A stretch of DNA of 64,000 nt from Streptomyces physcomitrii (lineage in GTDB: Bacteria; Actinomycetota; Actinomycetes; Streptomycetales; Streptomycetaceae). Within the stretch, counting starts at the first letter, position 1; each line of letters begins with the position of its first letter. Position numbers and translations under genes: made by a program. A model generated the notes under the pieces. The model had not been told where the DNA came from. It did not search any database and was given only the letters and a program-made list of their open reading frames with translations. Location of the stretch: positions 682,001 through 746,000 of the forward strand of contig NZ_JAAWWP010000001.1 of assembly GCF_012273655.1 (NCBI RefSeq), in the 5' to 3' direction. This document shows, piece after piece, positions 30,565-40,333 of the stretch.

Positions 30565-31491
30565 TCAGAACGGTTGCCAGTCCCGTCGGCTGCCGTCCGC
30601 CCGGATCGTGTCGACCCGACGTGCGAACTCCTCTGCGGACTTGCCACTCGTCGCGACCTGCTGGCCGAGCCAGAGCATCATCATGAGTTCGCGGACATCG
30701 GCCAGGACCGGGTAGCCGGGCCAGTTCACCAGATCGAATCCGTAGTGGCGGACGAACGACTCGTACTCGGCGCTGGTGTGCCAGCCGAAGCGGTCGTAGT
30801 AGAGCGCGGTGAGTACGAGATCCCATTCGCGCGGAGCGAGGGCGAAGCCGTCCAGGTCGATGAGGACGGCCTGGCCGTCGCAGCCGCGGAGTAGGTTCCC
30901 GATGTTCGCGTCTCCATGGATCATTCCGAAGGGCAGCACGAATTCCAGCCGGTGGTACTCCTTGTCGAGCTGCCTGGCCCGCTCCTCCAGGAACGTGCGG
31001 TCCTCCTCCCGGACGCCGTCCAGCCGGCCGAGCGAATCCCGCACTTCCGCGAACGGGTCGAAGTGCGGCAGGCCCAGCGCCTTCGGCTCCTCCAACCGGT
31101 GCAGCCGCTTCAGCAAGTCCGCGAGCTCGTCCAGCCGCCCGTACGCGATCTCGTCCTGAGCGCTCCGCCAGTATGTGACGACCCGGCCGCCGATGAATGC
31201 CGGCTGCTCCACCCCCGGCACGACGCGGGTCGCGGGGAAGTTCTCCGACTCCAACCAGTGTGCGACACCGACGGTGCGCCGCATCTCCTCCAGCACTTCC
31301 GGATCACGGGCGATGCGGACGATCACCGGGGACGACGCGAGCCGGTACACGGCGTTCGATCCGAGCCGCAGCAGCTCCGCCCCCGCCGGGTCGAGGCTCA
31401 CGGCTTCGCACGCTTCGCGGAAGACGGCGTCCGCGCTTTCCTCGGTGAGGTCCGTCGCTCCGTTCCGCGATGTGCCGTCGCCCGAGATCAT
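30565..31491 (-). CDS. Aminoglycoside phosphotransferase (APH)-family kinase
   Basis: 308 residues from ATG 31491; longer frames upstream look like composition artefacts. Kinase landmarks: GSNAVYRLASSPVIVRIAR (ATP-binding loop with Arg in place of the usual Lys), Brenner motif MIHGDANIGNLL (catalytic Asp), and LIDLDGFALAPREWDL (metal-binding Asp). The family phosphorylates aminoglycosides, choline, homoserine and other small alcohols. The genomic context gives no substrate, and a true resistance role should not be assumed. It converges with the XRE gene 8 bp away. Confidence 0.8.
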   Translation of the reverse strand: MISGDGTSRNGATDLTEESADAVFREACEAVSLDPAGAELLRLGSNAVYRLASSPVIVRIARDPEVLEEMRRTVGVAHWLESENFPATRVVPGVEQPAFIGGRVVTYWRSAQDEIAYGRLDELADLLKRLHRLEEPKALGLPHFDPFAEVRDSLGRLDGVREEDRTFLEERARQLDKEYHRLEFVLPFGMIHGDANIGNLLRGCDGQAVLIDLDGFALAPREWDLVLTALYYDRFGWHTSAEYESFVRHYGFDLVNWPGYPVLADVRELMMMLWLGQQVATSGKSAEEFARRVDTIRADGSRRDWQPF

Positions 31492-32204
31492 GCGATCGAC
31501 GCTACCGCCTGGCTTCCGGGGCCGACAGGAGGTCCGCGGTAGGAGGGGCGTGATGATCTCGGCCTGCGGCGGCAAGGATGCTCCGTCTCCGCTGGTCAGA
31601 CGCCGGGTGCTGGAGAGCAGGCGCGTTCGGCCGCGACCGTGTCGGCGAAGTTGATGCCGGTGGACGACCGGTTCGCCCTGGTGTCGCTGAGTTCCGAGTA
31701 CGCCGACAGCCCTCACGGGGCGCTTGCTCGCCCACCGGCACTCCGCCGCTGCCCCCTAGTCCGCCCGCACGGCTGCCGGCAACCCGGTGCCCGTGCGGGC
31801 GTTCTGGTCGGCGGGATCGACGGGACCGGTGTCGAGGTTGATTACGTGCTACGTGCACCATGTCGTCAAACGGCCCTATTTCCTGGGTAGTTGCCCGTAT
31901 TGCTCCGAGGGTGCGGGGGGCGGATCTTTGGCGTGGGTCGGATCGGACGTGTCCCAGCGTCTCTCGGGTGCGGTCCGGTGGTGGCCCCGGGGGGTGGCGA
32001 AGGCGACGGCTTTCGGTGCCGACCGAAGGGCCGGCCCTGTCCGGTGGCCCGCGCTTCCCGGTTCCGTACGGCGGTTCGGCCCGTGGGGAATTCGCCTCCT
32101 CATGTCTTCCCACGGGCCTTACCGCGCTCGTCCGCGGGCTTTCCGTCCCGTCCGCCCGTTTCTCTGCGCCCCTTCCTCTCCGACCACTTCCTCAAGGAGA
32201 AGCC
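31492..32204. other. Long gap upstream of the secreted protease
   Basis: No supportable gene. Frames across it have no ribosome-binding site and no recognised domain. It may contain remnants and the protease promoter; AAGGAG at 32194-32199 is the protease ribosome-binding site. Confidence 0.5.
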
Positions 32205-33809
32205 ATGGAGTCAGACGCTCGCCATATCCGGCGCCTGTTCGCCCTCGGTGTCAGTGCCGCTCTGCTCGTCGGAGCCGCCGGGGCCGCCGGCGCGGTCTCG
32301 CCGGAACCGTCCGGGGGCCAGGGCCGGATCGTCGGCGCCGACCGGCCCGGAGCCGTCGAGGGCTCCTACCTGGTCACGCTCAAGGACAGCGTCGCCCGGG
32401 CCGACATCCCCGCCTCGGCGAGAACCCTGGCCGAGAGACACGACGGGGACCTGCGCTTCACGTACACCGCCGCCCTGCGCGGCTTCGCGGTGAACATGGC
32501 GGAGGCCGAGGCGAAGAAGCTGGCCGCCGACCCCTCGGTGGCCCGGGTGGAGGCCGACGCGGCGGCGTACGCGGTCGACACCCAGCAGAATCCGCCCTCC
32601 TGGGGTCTGGACCGCATCGACCAGCGCGATCTGCCGGGGGACAAGGCGTACACGTACTCCGGTACCGCCTCCGATGTCACCGCCTATGTGGTGGACTCCG
32701 GGGTCCGGATGAGCCACCGGGACTTCGGCGGCCGGGCGGTCAGCGGCTACGACTTCATCGACGACGACTCGAACGCCTCCGACTGCGCCGGGCACGGCAC
32801 CCACGTCGCCGGTACGGTCGGCGGCGGTTCCTACGGTGTGGCCAAGGGCGTGAAGCTGGTCAGCGTCCGGGTGCTCAACTGCGAGGGCACCTCCGGCGAG
32901 ACCTGGGCGCCGGTGCTCGCGGGCATCGACTGGGTCACCAAGAACGCCAAGAAGCCCTCGGTGGCCAATATGAGCATCGGTGGCGGCAAGACCCAGTCCG
33001 TCAACGACGCCGTCAATTCCTCCATAGCCTCCGGGGTCACCTGGGTGGTCGCGGCCGGGAACAACAACGCCGACGCCTGCTCGTACTCGCCGGGCTCGAC
33101 GCCGAACGCCATCACCGTCGGCGCCACCAACAGCGCGGACGCCCGGGCCACCGGCTGGTCCAACGGCCAGGGCTCCAACTACGGCTCCTGCCTGGACATC
33201 TTCGCCCCCGGCGACAAGATCGTGTCCTCCTCGTCCACGAGCGACACCGGCTCCCTGTCGATGAACGGCACCTCGATGGCGACCCCGCACGTCGCCGGAG
33301 CCGCCGCCCTGCTGCTCTCCGCCAACCCGAGCTGGACCCCGGCCCAGGTCCGCGAGAAGCTGGTCGGCGGTGCCACGCCGGACAAGGTCACCGACCCGCG
33401 GGCCGGTTCCCCCAACCGCCTGCTCTTCACCGGTGCCGGGGGCGACACCCCGCCGCCCTCGGGAGACGGCCGGTTCGAGAACACCGACGACTACCCGATC
33501 CGCGACAACAGCACCGTCGAGTCACCGATCACGGTCACCGGTGTCGCCGGAAAGGCCCCGGCCGCGCTCGCGGTCACCATGGACCTGCGGCACTCCTTCC
33601 GCGGTGACCTGCGGGTCGAACTGGTCGCCCCCGACGGAGGTGTCTTCCTCCTGAAGAACTACGACCAGTACGACTCCGCCGCCGATGTCCGGAGCACCGT
33701 CTCGGTGAAGGCCGACCAGAAGACCGCCAACGGCACCTGGAAGCTGCGGGTGACCGACAACTGGGTCAACGACACGGGCTACATCAACGCCTGGTCCCTC
33801 AAGTTCTGA
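32205..33809 (+). CDS. Secreted subtilisin-like (S8) serine protease with P-domain
   Basis: 534 residues from ATG 32205 with AAGGAG upstream. Order: signal peptide (1-30, LFALGVSAALLVGAAGAAGA), inhibitor_I9 propeptide (about 54-124), S8 catalytic domain with D164 (VVDSG), H197 (GHGTHVAG) and S357 (GTSMATPH), a Pro/Gly linker (about 420), then a C-terminal proprotein-convertase P-domain (FRGDLRVELVAPDGG...WKLRVTDNW). It is exported and self-processed, and probably digests extracellular protein. Triad intact. Confidence 0.95.
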   Translation: MESDARHIRRLFALGVSAALLVGAAGAAGAVSPEPSGGQGRIVGADRPGAVEGSYLVTLKDSVARADIPASARTLAERHDGDLRFTYTAALRGFAVNMAEAEAKKLAADPSVARVEADAAAYAVDTQQNPPSWGLDRIDQRDLPGDKAYTYSGTASDVTAYVVDSGVRMSHRDFGGRAVSGYDFIDDDSNASDCAGHGTHVAGTVGGGSYGVAKGVKLVSVRVLNCEGTSGETWAPVLAGIDWVTKNAKKPSVANMSIGGGKTQSVNDAVNSSIASGVTWVVAAGNNNADACSYSPGSTPNAITVGATNSADARATGWSNGQGSNYGSCLDIFAPGDKIVSSSSTSDTGSLSMNGTSMATPHVAGAAALLLSANPSWTPAQVREKLVGGATPDKVTDPRAGSPNRLLFTGAGGDTPPPSGDGRFENTDDYPIRDNSTVESPITVTGVAGKAPAALAVTMDLRHSFRGDLRVELVAPDGGVFLLKNYDQYDSAADVRSTVSVKADQKTANGTWKLRVTDNWVNDTGYINAWSLKF

Positions 33810-33853
33810 CCGGCTGACCGGCTGACCGGCTGACCGGCTGACCGGCTGACCGG
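33806..33853 (+). repeat. Six tandem copies of CTGACCGG containing the protease stop codon
   Basis: Six perfect 8-bp units. The protease TGA (33807-33809) is in the first unit. Because 8 is not a multiple of 3, slippage shifts the frame, but the repeated TGA triplets provide stops in the shifted frames. Confidence 0.9.
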
Positions 33854-33913
33854 CGCCCCGGCTCACCGGCTTCGGGCTCCTGCTCCCGCCCCGTCCGTGT
33901 CCGAGCTGTCCGT

Positions 33914-33948
33914 AGCGGCCCCGGCGGGATCTTCCCGGCGGGGCCGCT
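33914..33948 (+). terminator. Terminator after the protease
   Basis: AGCGGCCCCGGCGGG / CCCGGCGGGGCCGCT, a 15-bp stem with one mismatch and a short loop (ATCTT). Confidence 0.7.
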
Positions 33949-34021
33949 GCCCATGAGCCGGGCCGATGCGTCTCACAAGGGGCCGGTGTACGGGAACTGC
34001 GGCACCGCCGAGGGCGAAGCC

Positions 34022-34648
34022 TCACGGCTGCCGCGTGGTCCCCAGGATCGTCCCCATCTCCGCCACCGCGTCCAGCACCCCCACCAGCGCCTCGGGCTGG
34101 GCGACCCCCCGCCGCAGCACCGTGTTGCGCAGCCCCTGGTGGATCACCGTGAGGTGGCCGTCGCCGGCCCACAGCGTGCCCCGGGAGGCGGCAGCCGCCT
34201 CCTCCAGTGCGGCGGTGGACGGCTCGTCGAGGCCGAGTGAACCGGCGAGGGCGCGGGCCCAGCGGCGGGAGCCGAGGCGTGGACCGCGGGAGGAATCCGG
34301 GGCTTCGACGCCCGCCGGTATGCCGACCGTCACCGCGAGGAGGTACTCGGCCTCCGGGTCGTCCTCGCTGTACTCGACCAGGGCGATCCAGCCGCCCTCG
34401 TACGCTCCGTGCCGGGCGAGGCGTACCAGTCGGGCCCGGTCGCGCAGGGCGGCGGGCAGGACGGCGGTGGGGTCGGGGAGGTCGTGCGGGGTGCCGCCGC
34501 GGGTGCGTACCCAGTGGTCGAAGGCGGCGCGGCCGGTGTCCACCGCGGCCTGTTCACGTGCGCCGTGCACCGCGAATTCGTGGACCGCGACGACCGCGCC
34601 CACGGCCATCAGCGCCAGCCCGAGATAGCCCACGGCGTCCCAGGACAT
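34022..34648 (-). CDS. Membrane-anchored hypothetical protein
   Basis: 208 residues from ATG 34648. One N-terminal membrane helix (VGYLGLALMAVGAVVAVHEFAV) is followed by a soluble alpha/beta domain (IALVEYSEDDPEAEYLLAVTVGIP; GTLWAGDGHLTVIHQGLRNTVLR). No catalytic residues recognised. It is divergent from nrtL, across a 32-bp repeat. The family appears to be conserved in Streptomyces next to nrtL-lysA, but its role is unknown. Confidence 0.65.
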   Translation of the reverse strand: MSWDAVGYLGLALMAVGAVVAVHEFAVHGAREQAAVDTGRAAFDHWVRTRGGTPHDLPDPTAVLPAALRDRARLVRLARHGAYEGGWIALVEYSEDDPEAEYLLAVTVGIPAGVEAPDSSRGPRLGSRRWARALAGSLGLDEPSTAALEEAAAASRGTLWAGDGHLTVIHQGLRNTVLRRGVAQPEALVGVLDAVAEMGTILGTTRQP

Positions 34649-34669
34649 CGGTCCCCCTCTCCGGGAGCG

Positions 34670-34753
34670 CCCGCCCAGGGAGCCCCCGTAACCCGGGAAC
34701 ACCCGCCCAGGGAGCCCCCGCAACCCGGGAACACCCGCCCGGTGAGCCCCGTA
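34670..34753. repeat. 32-bp tandem repeat, 2 full copies plus a partial one
   Basis: Copies start at 34670 and 34702 (CCCGCCCAGGGAGCCCCCG..AACCCGGGAACA, one base apart in sequence), with a degraded third from 34734. It lies in the shared 5' region of the divergent pair. Confidence 0.85.
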
Positions 34754-34826
34754 CCGTCCTGGTCCCCGCCCGCCTGTGACCCGAACCACCCCGATACTCG
34801 TTTCCCCCGACCCCACCCTCCTCGCC

Positions 34827-34832
34827 TAGGCT
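34827..34832 (+). promoter_or_regulatory. -10 box placing the nrtL transcription start at its GTG (leaderless)
   Basis: TAGGCT ends 6 bp before GTG 34839, so a transcript starting 7 nt after the box begins at the start codon itself. There is no purine-rich ribosome-binding site. No good -35 hexamer is visible. Confidence 0.5.
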
Positions 34833-34838
34833 TCCTCC

Positions 34839-35981
34839 GTGACCCCCGCTGATCTCTCGCACGCGCTCTCGGAAGCCGTGCGGTCCGCTGTCGCGGCGGG
34901 GGAGCTGAGGGTGGCCGTGCCGGAGCGGATCGTGGTCGAGCGGGCGCGGCCGGGCGGGGCCGGGAGCTACGCCAGCAATGTCGCCCTGCGGCTGGCCGGG
35001 CCCGCGGGGCAGCCGCCGGAGGCGGTGGCGCGGGTGCTGCGGCGCCGGGTGCTCGGGCTGCGGGTGCCCGGGGTCGCCGATGTCGAGGTCACCGGGCCCG
35101 GATTCCTGAGCTTCACCCTGGACGGGGACGGCCGGGCCGCTCTCGTACGGGAGATCCTCGCGCGGGGGGCGGCAGCCTACGGGCACCTTCCCGCCCCCCG
35201 GGCCGTGCCGTCCGCCTCCGCCCCCCGCACGCTCCACTTCCCCGACGAGCCCCGCGCGGCCGTGGTCGCCGACGCCGTGCGGCGGGTGCTGCTCTCCCAG
35301 GGCGTCCCCGTGCGGCTCGGCTGTGCCGCGGAGGCGGAGCCCGGGTGGGTCGGGTACCTCGGGGTGCGGGTGGACGCGTACGGGGTGCCGGAGGGTGCGG
35401 CGGGGCGGACGGTGGTGCGGCCGGTGCCCGCGCCCCGGGGGTTCGATCCGAACGCGCTCGGGCGGGACGCCGCCCGGTGGGCGCTGCTGCGGCCGCCCGC
35501 GCACGAGCGGCCGCGGCTCGGTACCGAGGAGGGGCCGGGGCTTGTGCCGCTGCTCGCGCAGCGGGAGGGGAATCCGCTCTTCCGGGTGCGGTACGCGCAT
35601 GCCCGCAGCCGGGCCCTGGTCCGCAACGCCCGGGATCTCGGCTTCGCCGCCGAGGCCGGTGAGCTGTACGAGAATCGGCGGCCGGAGCAGCCGGAGGACC
35701 CCGGAACCCGCGCCGCCGACCGGCTGCTCGGCGCCCTCGCCGCCTACCCCGCCCTGCTCTCCGCCCTGACCACCGACTACGCTCCCGATCGCCTGTGCCG
35801 GCACCTCGTCGTCACCGCTGACGCGTTCTTCCGGTTCCATGACGCCATCCGCGTCCTGCCGCTCGGCCCCGAGAAACCCTCGGCCGCCCACCGCGCCCGG
35901 CTCGCACTCGCCGAAGCCGCCGGGACGGTGCTCGCGGGCGGCCTGTCCCTCCTCGGCATCGACGCACCCGAACATCTGTGA
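34839..35981 (+). CDS. nrtL: ArgS-related anticodon-binding protein NrtL
   Basis: 380 residues from GTG 34839. It resembles arginyl-tRNA synthetase without its catalytic core: an N-terminal ArgS additional-domain-like part (YASNVALRLAGPAGQPPEAVARVL; GPGFLSFTL) and a C-terminal DALR anticodon-binding domain (RFRVRYAHARSRALVRNA; YPALLSALTTDYAPDRLCRHLVVTADAFFRFHDAIRVLP). No HIGH or KMSKS motif is present. It sits before lysA, its usual Streptomyces location as I recall. It may bind tRNA-Arg or regulate Arg/Lys metabolism; the function is not established. Confidence 0.85.
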   Translation: MTPADLSHALSEAVRSAVAAGELRVAVPERIVVERARPGGAGSYASNVALRLAGPAGQPPEAVARVLRRRVLGLRVPGVADVEVTGPGFLSFTLDGDGRAALVREILARGAAAYGHLPAPRAVPSASAPRTLHFPDEPRAAVVADAVRRVLLSQGVPVRLGCAAEAEPGWVGYLGVRVDAYGVPEGAAGRTVVRPVPAPRGFDPNALGRDAARWALLRPPAHERPRLGTEEGPGLVPLLAQREGNPLFRVRYAHARSRALVRNARDLGFAAEAGELYENRRPEQPEDPGTRAADRLLGALAAYPALLSALTTDYAPDRLCRHLVVTADAFFRFHDAIRVLPLGPEKPSAAHRARLALAEAAGTVLAGGLSLLGIDAPEHL

Positions 35982-36112
35982 AGGCCACGGACCACGGTGA
36001 CCACCATGACCCTTCCCATCACCACGGGCACGACGGCGTGCGCGAGGGGCACGGGGTCCGCCCGCAGGACCGTCCGCGGCCGGACGACGACGACACCTAG
36101 AGAGCGCACGAC

Positions 36113-37504
36113 ATGAGCCGTTCCGCACACCCCGCCGGACCCCGCCACGCGGACGTACTGCCCGAGGGGCACTACTCGGGGCCCCCGGCCGACCTCAACG
36201 CCCTGGACGCCAAGGTCTGGTCGCGCACCGTCAGCCGGAACGAGGACGGGGCGGTGACCGTCGGCGGGATCGATGTCGCCACGCTCGCCGAGGAGTTCGG
36301 CACCCCGGGCTACTTCCTGGACGAGGCGGACTTCCGCGCCCGCTGCCGCGACTGGCGGGAGGCCTTCGGGCCCGGCGCCGACGTCTTCTACGCCGGGAAG
36401 GCCTTCCTCTCCCGGGCCGTGGTGCGCTGGCTGCACGAGGAGGGGCTCAACCTCGACGTCTGCTCCGCCGGGGAGCTGGCCACCGCGCTGTCGGTGGGGA
36501 TGCCCGCCGAGCGGATCGCCTACCACGGCAACAACAAGAGCGTGGCGGAGATCGAGCGGGCCATCGAGGCCGGGGTGGGGCGGATCGTGCTCGACTCCTT
36601 CCAGGAGATCGTGCGGGTCGCGCATGTGGCGGAGCGGCTCGGCAAGCGGCAGCCGGTGCAGATCCGGGTGACGGTCGGCGTCGAGGCGCACACCCACGAG
36701 TTCATCGCCACCGCGCACGAGGACCAGAAGTTCGGCATCGCGCTCGCCGGGGGAGAGGCCGCGGAGGCGGTGCGGCGCGCGCTCAAGCTGGACGGGCTCG
36801 AACTCGTCGGCATCCACAGCCACATCGGCTCGCAGATCTTCGACATGGCCGGCTTCGAGGTCTCCGCGCGGCGGGTGGTGGGCCTGCTCGCCGAGGTCCG
36901 CGACGAGCACGGCGTCGAGCTGCCGGAGATCGACCTCGGCGGCGGCCTCGGCATCGCGTACACCTCCGAGGACGATCCGAGCGAGCCGCACCAGATCGCC
37001 AAGTCGCTGCACGAGATCGTCGGCCGCGAGTGCGAGGCCGCGGGCCTGCGCACCCCGCGCATCTCGGTGGAGCCCGGGCGCGCGATCGTCGGCCCGACCG
37101 CCTTCACGCTGTACGAGGTGGGCACGCTCAAGCCGCTGGAGGGGCTGCGGACGTACGTCTCGGTGGACGGCGGGATGTCGGACAACATCAGGACCGCGCT
37201 CTACGACGCCGAGTACAGCGTGGCGCTCGTCTCGCGGACCTCCGAGGCGGAGCCGATGCTCGTCCGCGTGGTGGGCAAGCACTGTGAGAGCGGCGACATC
37301 GTGGTACGCGACGCCTTCCTGCCCGCGGACCTCGCGCCGGGGGACCTGATCGCGGTCCCGGCGACCGGCGCGTACTGCCGCTCGATGGCGAGCAACTACA
37401 ACCACGCGCTCAGGCCGCCCGTGGTGGCGGTCGCGGACGGCGGGGCCCGGGTGATCGTCCGGCGGGAGACGGAGGAAGATCTCCTGCGGCTCGATGTCGG
37501 ATAG
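36113..37504 (+). CDS. lysA: Diaminopimelate decarboxylase
   Basis: 463 residues from ATG 36113. PLP-dependent fold-type III enzyme of lysine biosynthesis converting meso-DAP to lysine. Visible: PLP lysine in VFYAGKAFLS (about 93), HSHIGSQIFD, GGGLGIAY, EPGRAIVGPTAFTLYEVG, and a late C-terminal substrate loop YCRSMASNYN. Length is normal. It heads the lysA-hom-thrC-thrB run, so lysine and threonine branches of the aspartate family are grouped. Confidence 0.97.
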   Translation: MSRSAHPAGPRHADVLPEGHYSGPPADLNALDAKVWSRTVSRNEDGAVTVGGIDVATLAEEFGTPGYFLDEADFRARCRDWREAFGPGADVFYAGKAFLSRAVVRWLHEEGLNLDVCSAGELATALSVGMPAERIAYHGNNKSVAEIERAIEAGVGRIVLDSFQEIVRVAHVAERLGKRQPVQIRVTVGVEAHTHEFIATAHEDQKFGIALAGGEAAEAVRRALKLDGLELVGIHSHIGSQIFDMAGFEVSARRVVGLLAEVRDEHGVELPEIDLGGGLGIAYTSEDDPSEPHQIAKSLHEIVGRECEAAGLRTPRISVEPGRAIVGPTAFTLYEVGTLKPLEGLRTYVSVDGGMSDNIRTALYDAEYSVALVSRTSEAEPMLVRVVGKHCESGDIVVRDAFLPADLAPGDLIAVPATGAYCRSMASNYNHALRPPVVAVADGGARVIVRRETEEDLLRLDVG

Positions 37505-37638
37505 ATGAAATAGATGTCTCACGATCCGGACGTGGCATAGAAAGTCCCGTCCGGTGCGTGAGACTGGAGCGCACCCCGGGTGTACGGAACCGCTGTGCGC
37601 CCCGGTACAGGCAAGGGTCGAGGAAAGGCACAGGTCGG

Positions 37639-38958
37639 ATGATGCGTACGCGTCCGCTGAAGGTGGCGCTGCTGGGCTGCGGGGTCGTCGGCTCTGAGGT
37701 GGCGCGCATCATGACGGCGCACGCCGAGGACCTGGCCGCGCGCATCGGCGCGCCCGTGGAGCTGGCCGGAGTCGCCGTCCGCAGACCCGGCAAGGTGCGC
37801 GAGGGCATCGACCCGGCGCTGATCACCACCGACCCCACCGCCCTGGTCAAGCGCGGCGACATCGACGTGGTGGTCGAGGTCATCGGCGGCATCGAGCCCG
37901 CCCGCGGACTGATCACCGAGGCCTTCGCGCACGGCGCCTCGGTCGTCTCCGCCAACAAGGCGCTGCTCGCCAAGGACGGCGCCGCCCTGCACGCCGCCGC
38001 CGCGCGGTACGGGCGCGACCTGTACTACGAGGCCGCCGTCGCCGGCGCCATCCCGCTGATCCGCCCGCTGCGCGAATCGCTCGCCGGGGACAAGGTCAAC
38101 CGGGTCCTCGGCATCGTCAACGGCACCACCAACTTCATCCTCGACAAGATGGACACCACCGGCGCCGGGTACCAGGAGGCGCTCGACGAGGCCACCGCGC
38201 TCGGGTACGCGGAGGCCGACCCCACCGCCGACGTGGAGGGCTTCGACGCCGCCGCCAAGGCCGCGATCCTCGCCGGTATCGCCTTCCACACCCGGGTCCG
38301 GCTCGACGACGTCTACCGCGAGGGGATGACCGAGGTCACCTCCGCGGACTTCGCCTCCGCCCGGGCGATGGGCTGCACCATCAAGCTGCTCGCCATCTGC
38401 GAGCGGGCCGCGGACGGCGGTTCGGTCACCGCCCGGGTGCACCCGGCGATGCTGCCGCTGAGCCACCCCCTCGCCTCGGTCCGCGAGGCCTACAACGCCG
38501 TCTTCGTGGAGTCCGAGGCGGCCGGGCGGCTGATGTTCTACGGGCCCGGCGCGGGCGGTTCGCCGACCGCCTCCGCCGTGCTCGGCGACCTCGTGGCGGT
38601 ATGCCGCAACAAGCTCGGCGAGGCAACGGGGCCCGGCGAGTCCGCGTACACGAATCTGCCCGTCTCCGCGATGGGCGAGGTCGTGACGCGGTACCACATC
38701 AGTCTTGACGTGGCCGACAAGCCGGGCGTGCTCGCCCAGGTCGCGACGGTCTTCGCGGAGCACGGCGTGTCCATCGACACGGTGCGTCAGCAGAGCCGCC
38801 CCGACTTCCAGGACACGGCAAGCGACGGGGGCGAGGCCTCTCTCGTCGTCGTCACTCATCGCGCGCCCGACGCGGCCCTCAGCGGCACCGTCGAGGCGCT
38901 CAGGGGCCTGGACACGGTGCGCGGTGTCGCCAGCATCATGCGGGTTGAAGGAGAGTAA
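37639..38958 (+). CDS. hom: Homoserine dehydrogenase
   Basis: 439 residues; tandem ATGs at 37639 and 37642, start uncertain by one codon. N-terminal NAD(P) motif GCGVVGSEVARI, catalytic region YYEAAVAGAIPLIRPL with NGTTNFILDKM, and a C-terminal ACT domain (ISLDVADKPGVLAQVATVFAEHGVSIDTV), which usually binds threonine for feedback inhibition. It reduces aspartate semialdehyde to homoserine. thrC follows 6 bp after the stop. Confidence 0.97.
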   Translation: MMRTRPLKVALLGCGVVGSEVARIMTAHAEDLAARIGAPVELAGVAVRRPGKVREGIDPALITTDPTALVKRGDIDVVVEVIGGIEPARGLITEAFAHGASVVSANKALLAKDGAALHAAAARYGRDLYYEAAVAGAIPLIRPLRESLAGDKVNRVLGIVNGTTNFILDKMDTTGAGYQEALDEATALGYAEADPTADVEGFDAAAKAAILAGIAFHTRVRLDDVYREGMTEVTSADFASARAMGCTIKLLAICERAADGGSVTARVHPAMLPLSHPLASVREAYNAVFVESEAAGRLMFYGPGAGGSPTASAVLGDLVAVCRNKLGEATGPGESAYTNLPVSAMGEVVTRYHISLDVADKPGVLAQVATVFAEHGVSIDTVRQQSRPDFQDTASDGGEASLVVVTHRAPDAALSGTVEALRGLDTVRGVASIMRVEGE

Positions 38959-38964
38959 CCAGCA

Positions 38965-40023
38965 ATGACCCACCAGTGGCGCGGAATCATCGAGGAATAC
39001 CGGGACCGGCTGCCCGTCTCGGACACCACCGAGGTCGTCACCCTCCGCGAGGGCGGCACGCCCCTCGTACCCGCGCAGGTGCTCTCCGAGCGCACGGGCT
39101 GCGAGGTCCATCTCAAGGTCGAGGGCGCCAACCCGACCGGGTCCTTCAAGGACCGCGGGATGACGATGGCCATCACCCGCGCCAAGGAGGAGGGCGCCAA
39201 GGCGGTCATCTGCGCCTCCACCGGCAACACCTCGGCTTCGGCCGCCGCCTACGCGGTGCGCGCGGGCATGGTCAGCGCGGTGCTCGTGCCGCAGGGCAAG
39301 ATCGCGCTCGGCAAGATGGGCCAGGCCCTCGTGCACGGCGCCAAGATCCTCCAGGTGGACGGGAATTTCGACGACTGCCTGACGCTGGCCCGCGCGCTCT
39401 CCGAGAACTACCCGGTGGCGCTGGTGAATTCGGTCAACCCGGTACGCATCGAGGGCCAGAAGACGGCCGCCTTCGAGATCGTGGACGCCCTCGGCGAGGC
39501 GCCGGACCTGCATGTGCTGCCGGTCGGCAACGCCGGGAACATCACCGCGTACTGGAAGGGGTACCGCGAGTACGCGGCCGACGGGGTCTCCTCGCGCACC
39601 CCGCGCATGTGGGGCTTCCAGGCCTCGGGTTCGGCGCCGATCGTGCGCGGCGAGGTGGTCAAGGACCCCTCGACGATCGCGACCGCGATCCGGATCGGCA
39701 ACCCGGCCTCCTGGAAGTTCGCGCTCGCCGCGCAGGAGGAGTCGGGCGGCTTCATCGACGAGGTGACGGACCGTGAGATCCTGCGCGCCTACCGGCTGTT
39801 GGCCTCCCAGGAGGGCGTCTTCGTCGAGCCCGCCTCGGCCGCCTCGGTCGCCGGTCTGCTGAAGTCGGCGGAGCTCGGCAAGGTCGACCGCGGCCAGCGC
39901 ATCGTCTGCACCGTGACCGGCAACGGGCTCAAGGACCCGGACTGGGCGGTGGCGGGCGCGCCGCAGCCGGTGACGGTACCGGTGGACGCCGCCACCGCGG
40001 CGGAGCGCCTCGGCCTCGCCTGA
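38965..40023 (+). CDS. thrC: Threonine synthase
   Basis: 352 residues from ATG 38965, with GGAGAG upstream at the end of hom. PLP lysine in [14 protein letters not shown], phosphate loop [11 protein letters not shown], and a C-terminal serine/glycine-rich cofactor site ([15 protein letters not shown]). It converts O-phosphohomoserine to threonine. It is the short actinobacterial/plant-like subclass rather than the longer E. coli form. Confidence 0.97.
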   Translation: MTHQWRGIIEEYRDRLPVSDTTEVVTLREGGTPLVPAQVLSERTGCEVHLKVEGANPTGSFKDRGMTMAITRAKEEGAKAVICASTGNTSASAAAYAVRAGMVSAVLVPQGKIALGKMGQALVHGAKILQVDGNFDDCLTLARALSENYPVALVNSVNPVRIEGQKTAAFEIVDALGEAPDLHVLPVGNAGNITAYWKGYREYAADGVSSRTPRMWGFQASGSAPIVRGEVVKDPSTIATAIRIGNPASWKFALAAQEESGGFIDEVTDREILRAYRLLASQEGVFVEPASAASVAGLLKSAELGKVDRGQRIVCTVTGNGLKDPDWAVAGAPQPVTVPVDAATAAERLGLA

Positions 40024-40333
40024 GCGGTTTCCGGCCGCGCCGCCGCACCGTCCGCGGCCGGCCGGACACCGGCGCGAGCGGGCGGAAGACCGGAAAGAGT
40101 ACGGGGGGTGCACGTGCCCGTGGCGACACGCATCGTGCGCCTCCTGTGCGCCCTATGTCGCCGACCAGGCAACCTTCGATAGGCTGTACCGAACCCGCCA
40201 CGCTGCATGTGCCGCAGCTGCCGCCTGGGTCGCGGCCCCGGGTTCCCCATGCCGAGAACAAGCCTCGTCGAGCAAGCCTGGAACCTTGCACACACCTCGC
40301 ACACACCCGCCGTTCAAGGAGAGTCATCGAGCG
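40024..40333. promoter_or_regulatory. thrC-thrB intergenic region with a possible -10 box
   Basis: A 310-bp gap without a gene. TAGGCT at 40180-40185 could be the -10 of a separate thrB promoter; no convincing -35. AAGGAGAG ahead of 40334 is the thrB ribosome-binding site. Confidence 0.35.

Noticed and set aside
30565..31491. Calling the APH-family protein an antibiotic-resistance gene
   Set aside because: The family phosphorylates many small alcohols; nothing in the sequence or context points to an aminoglycoside.
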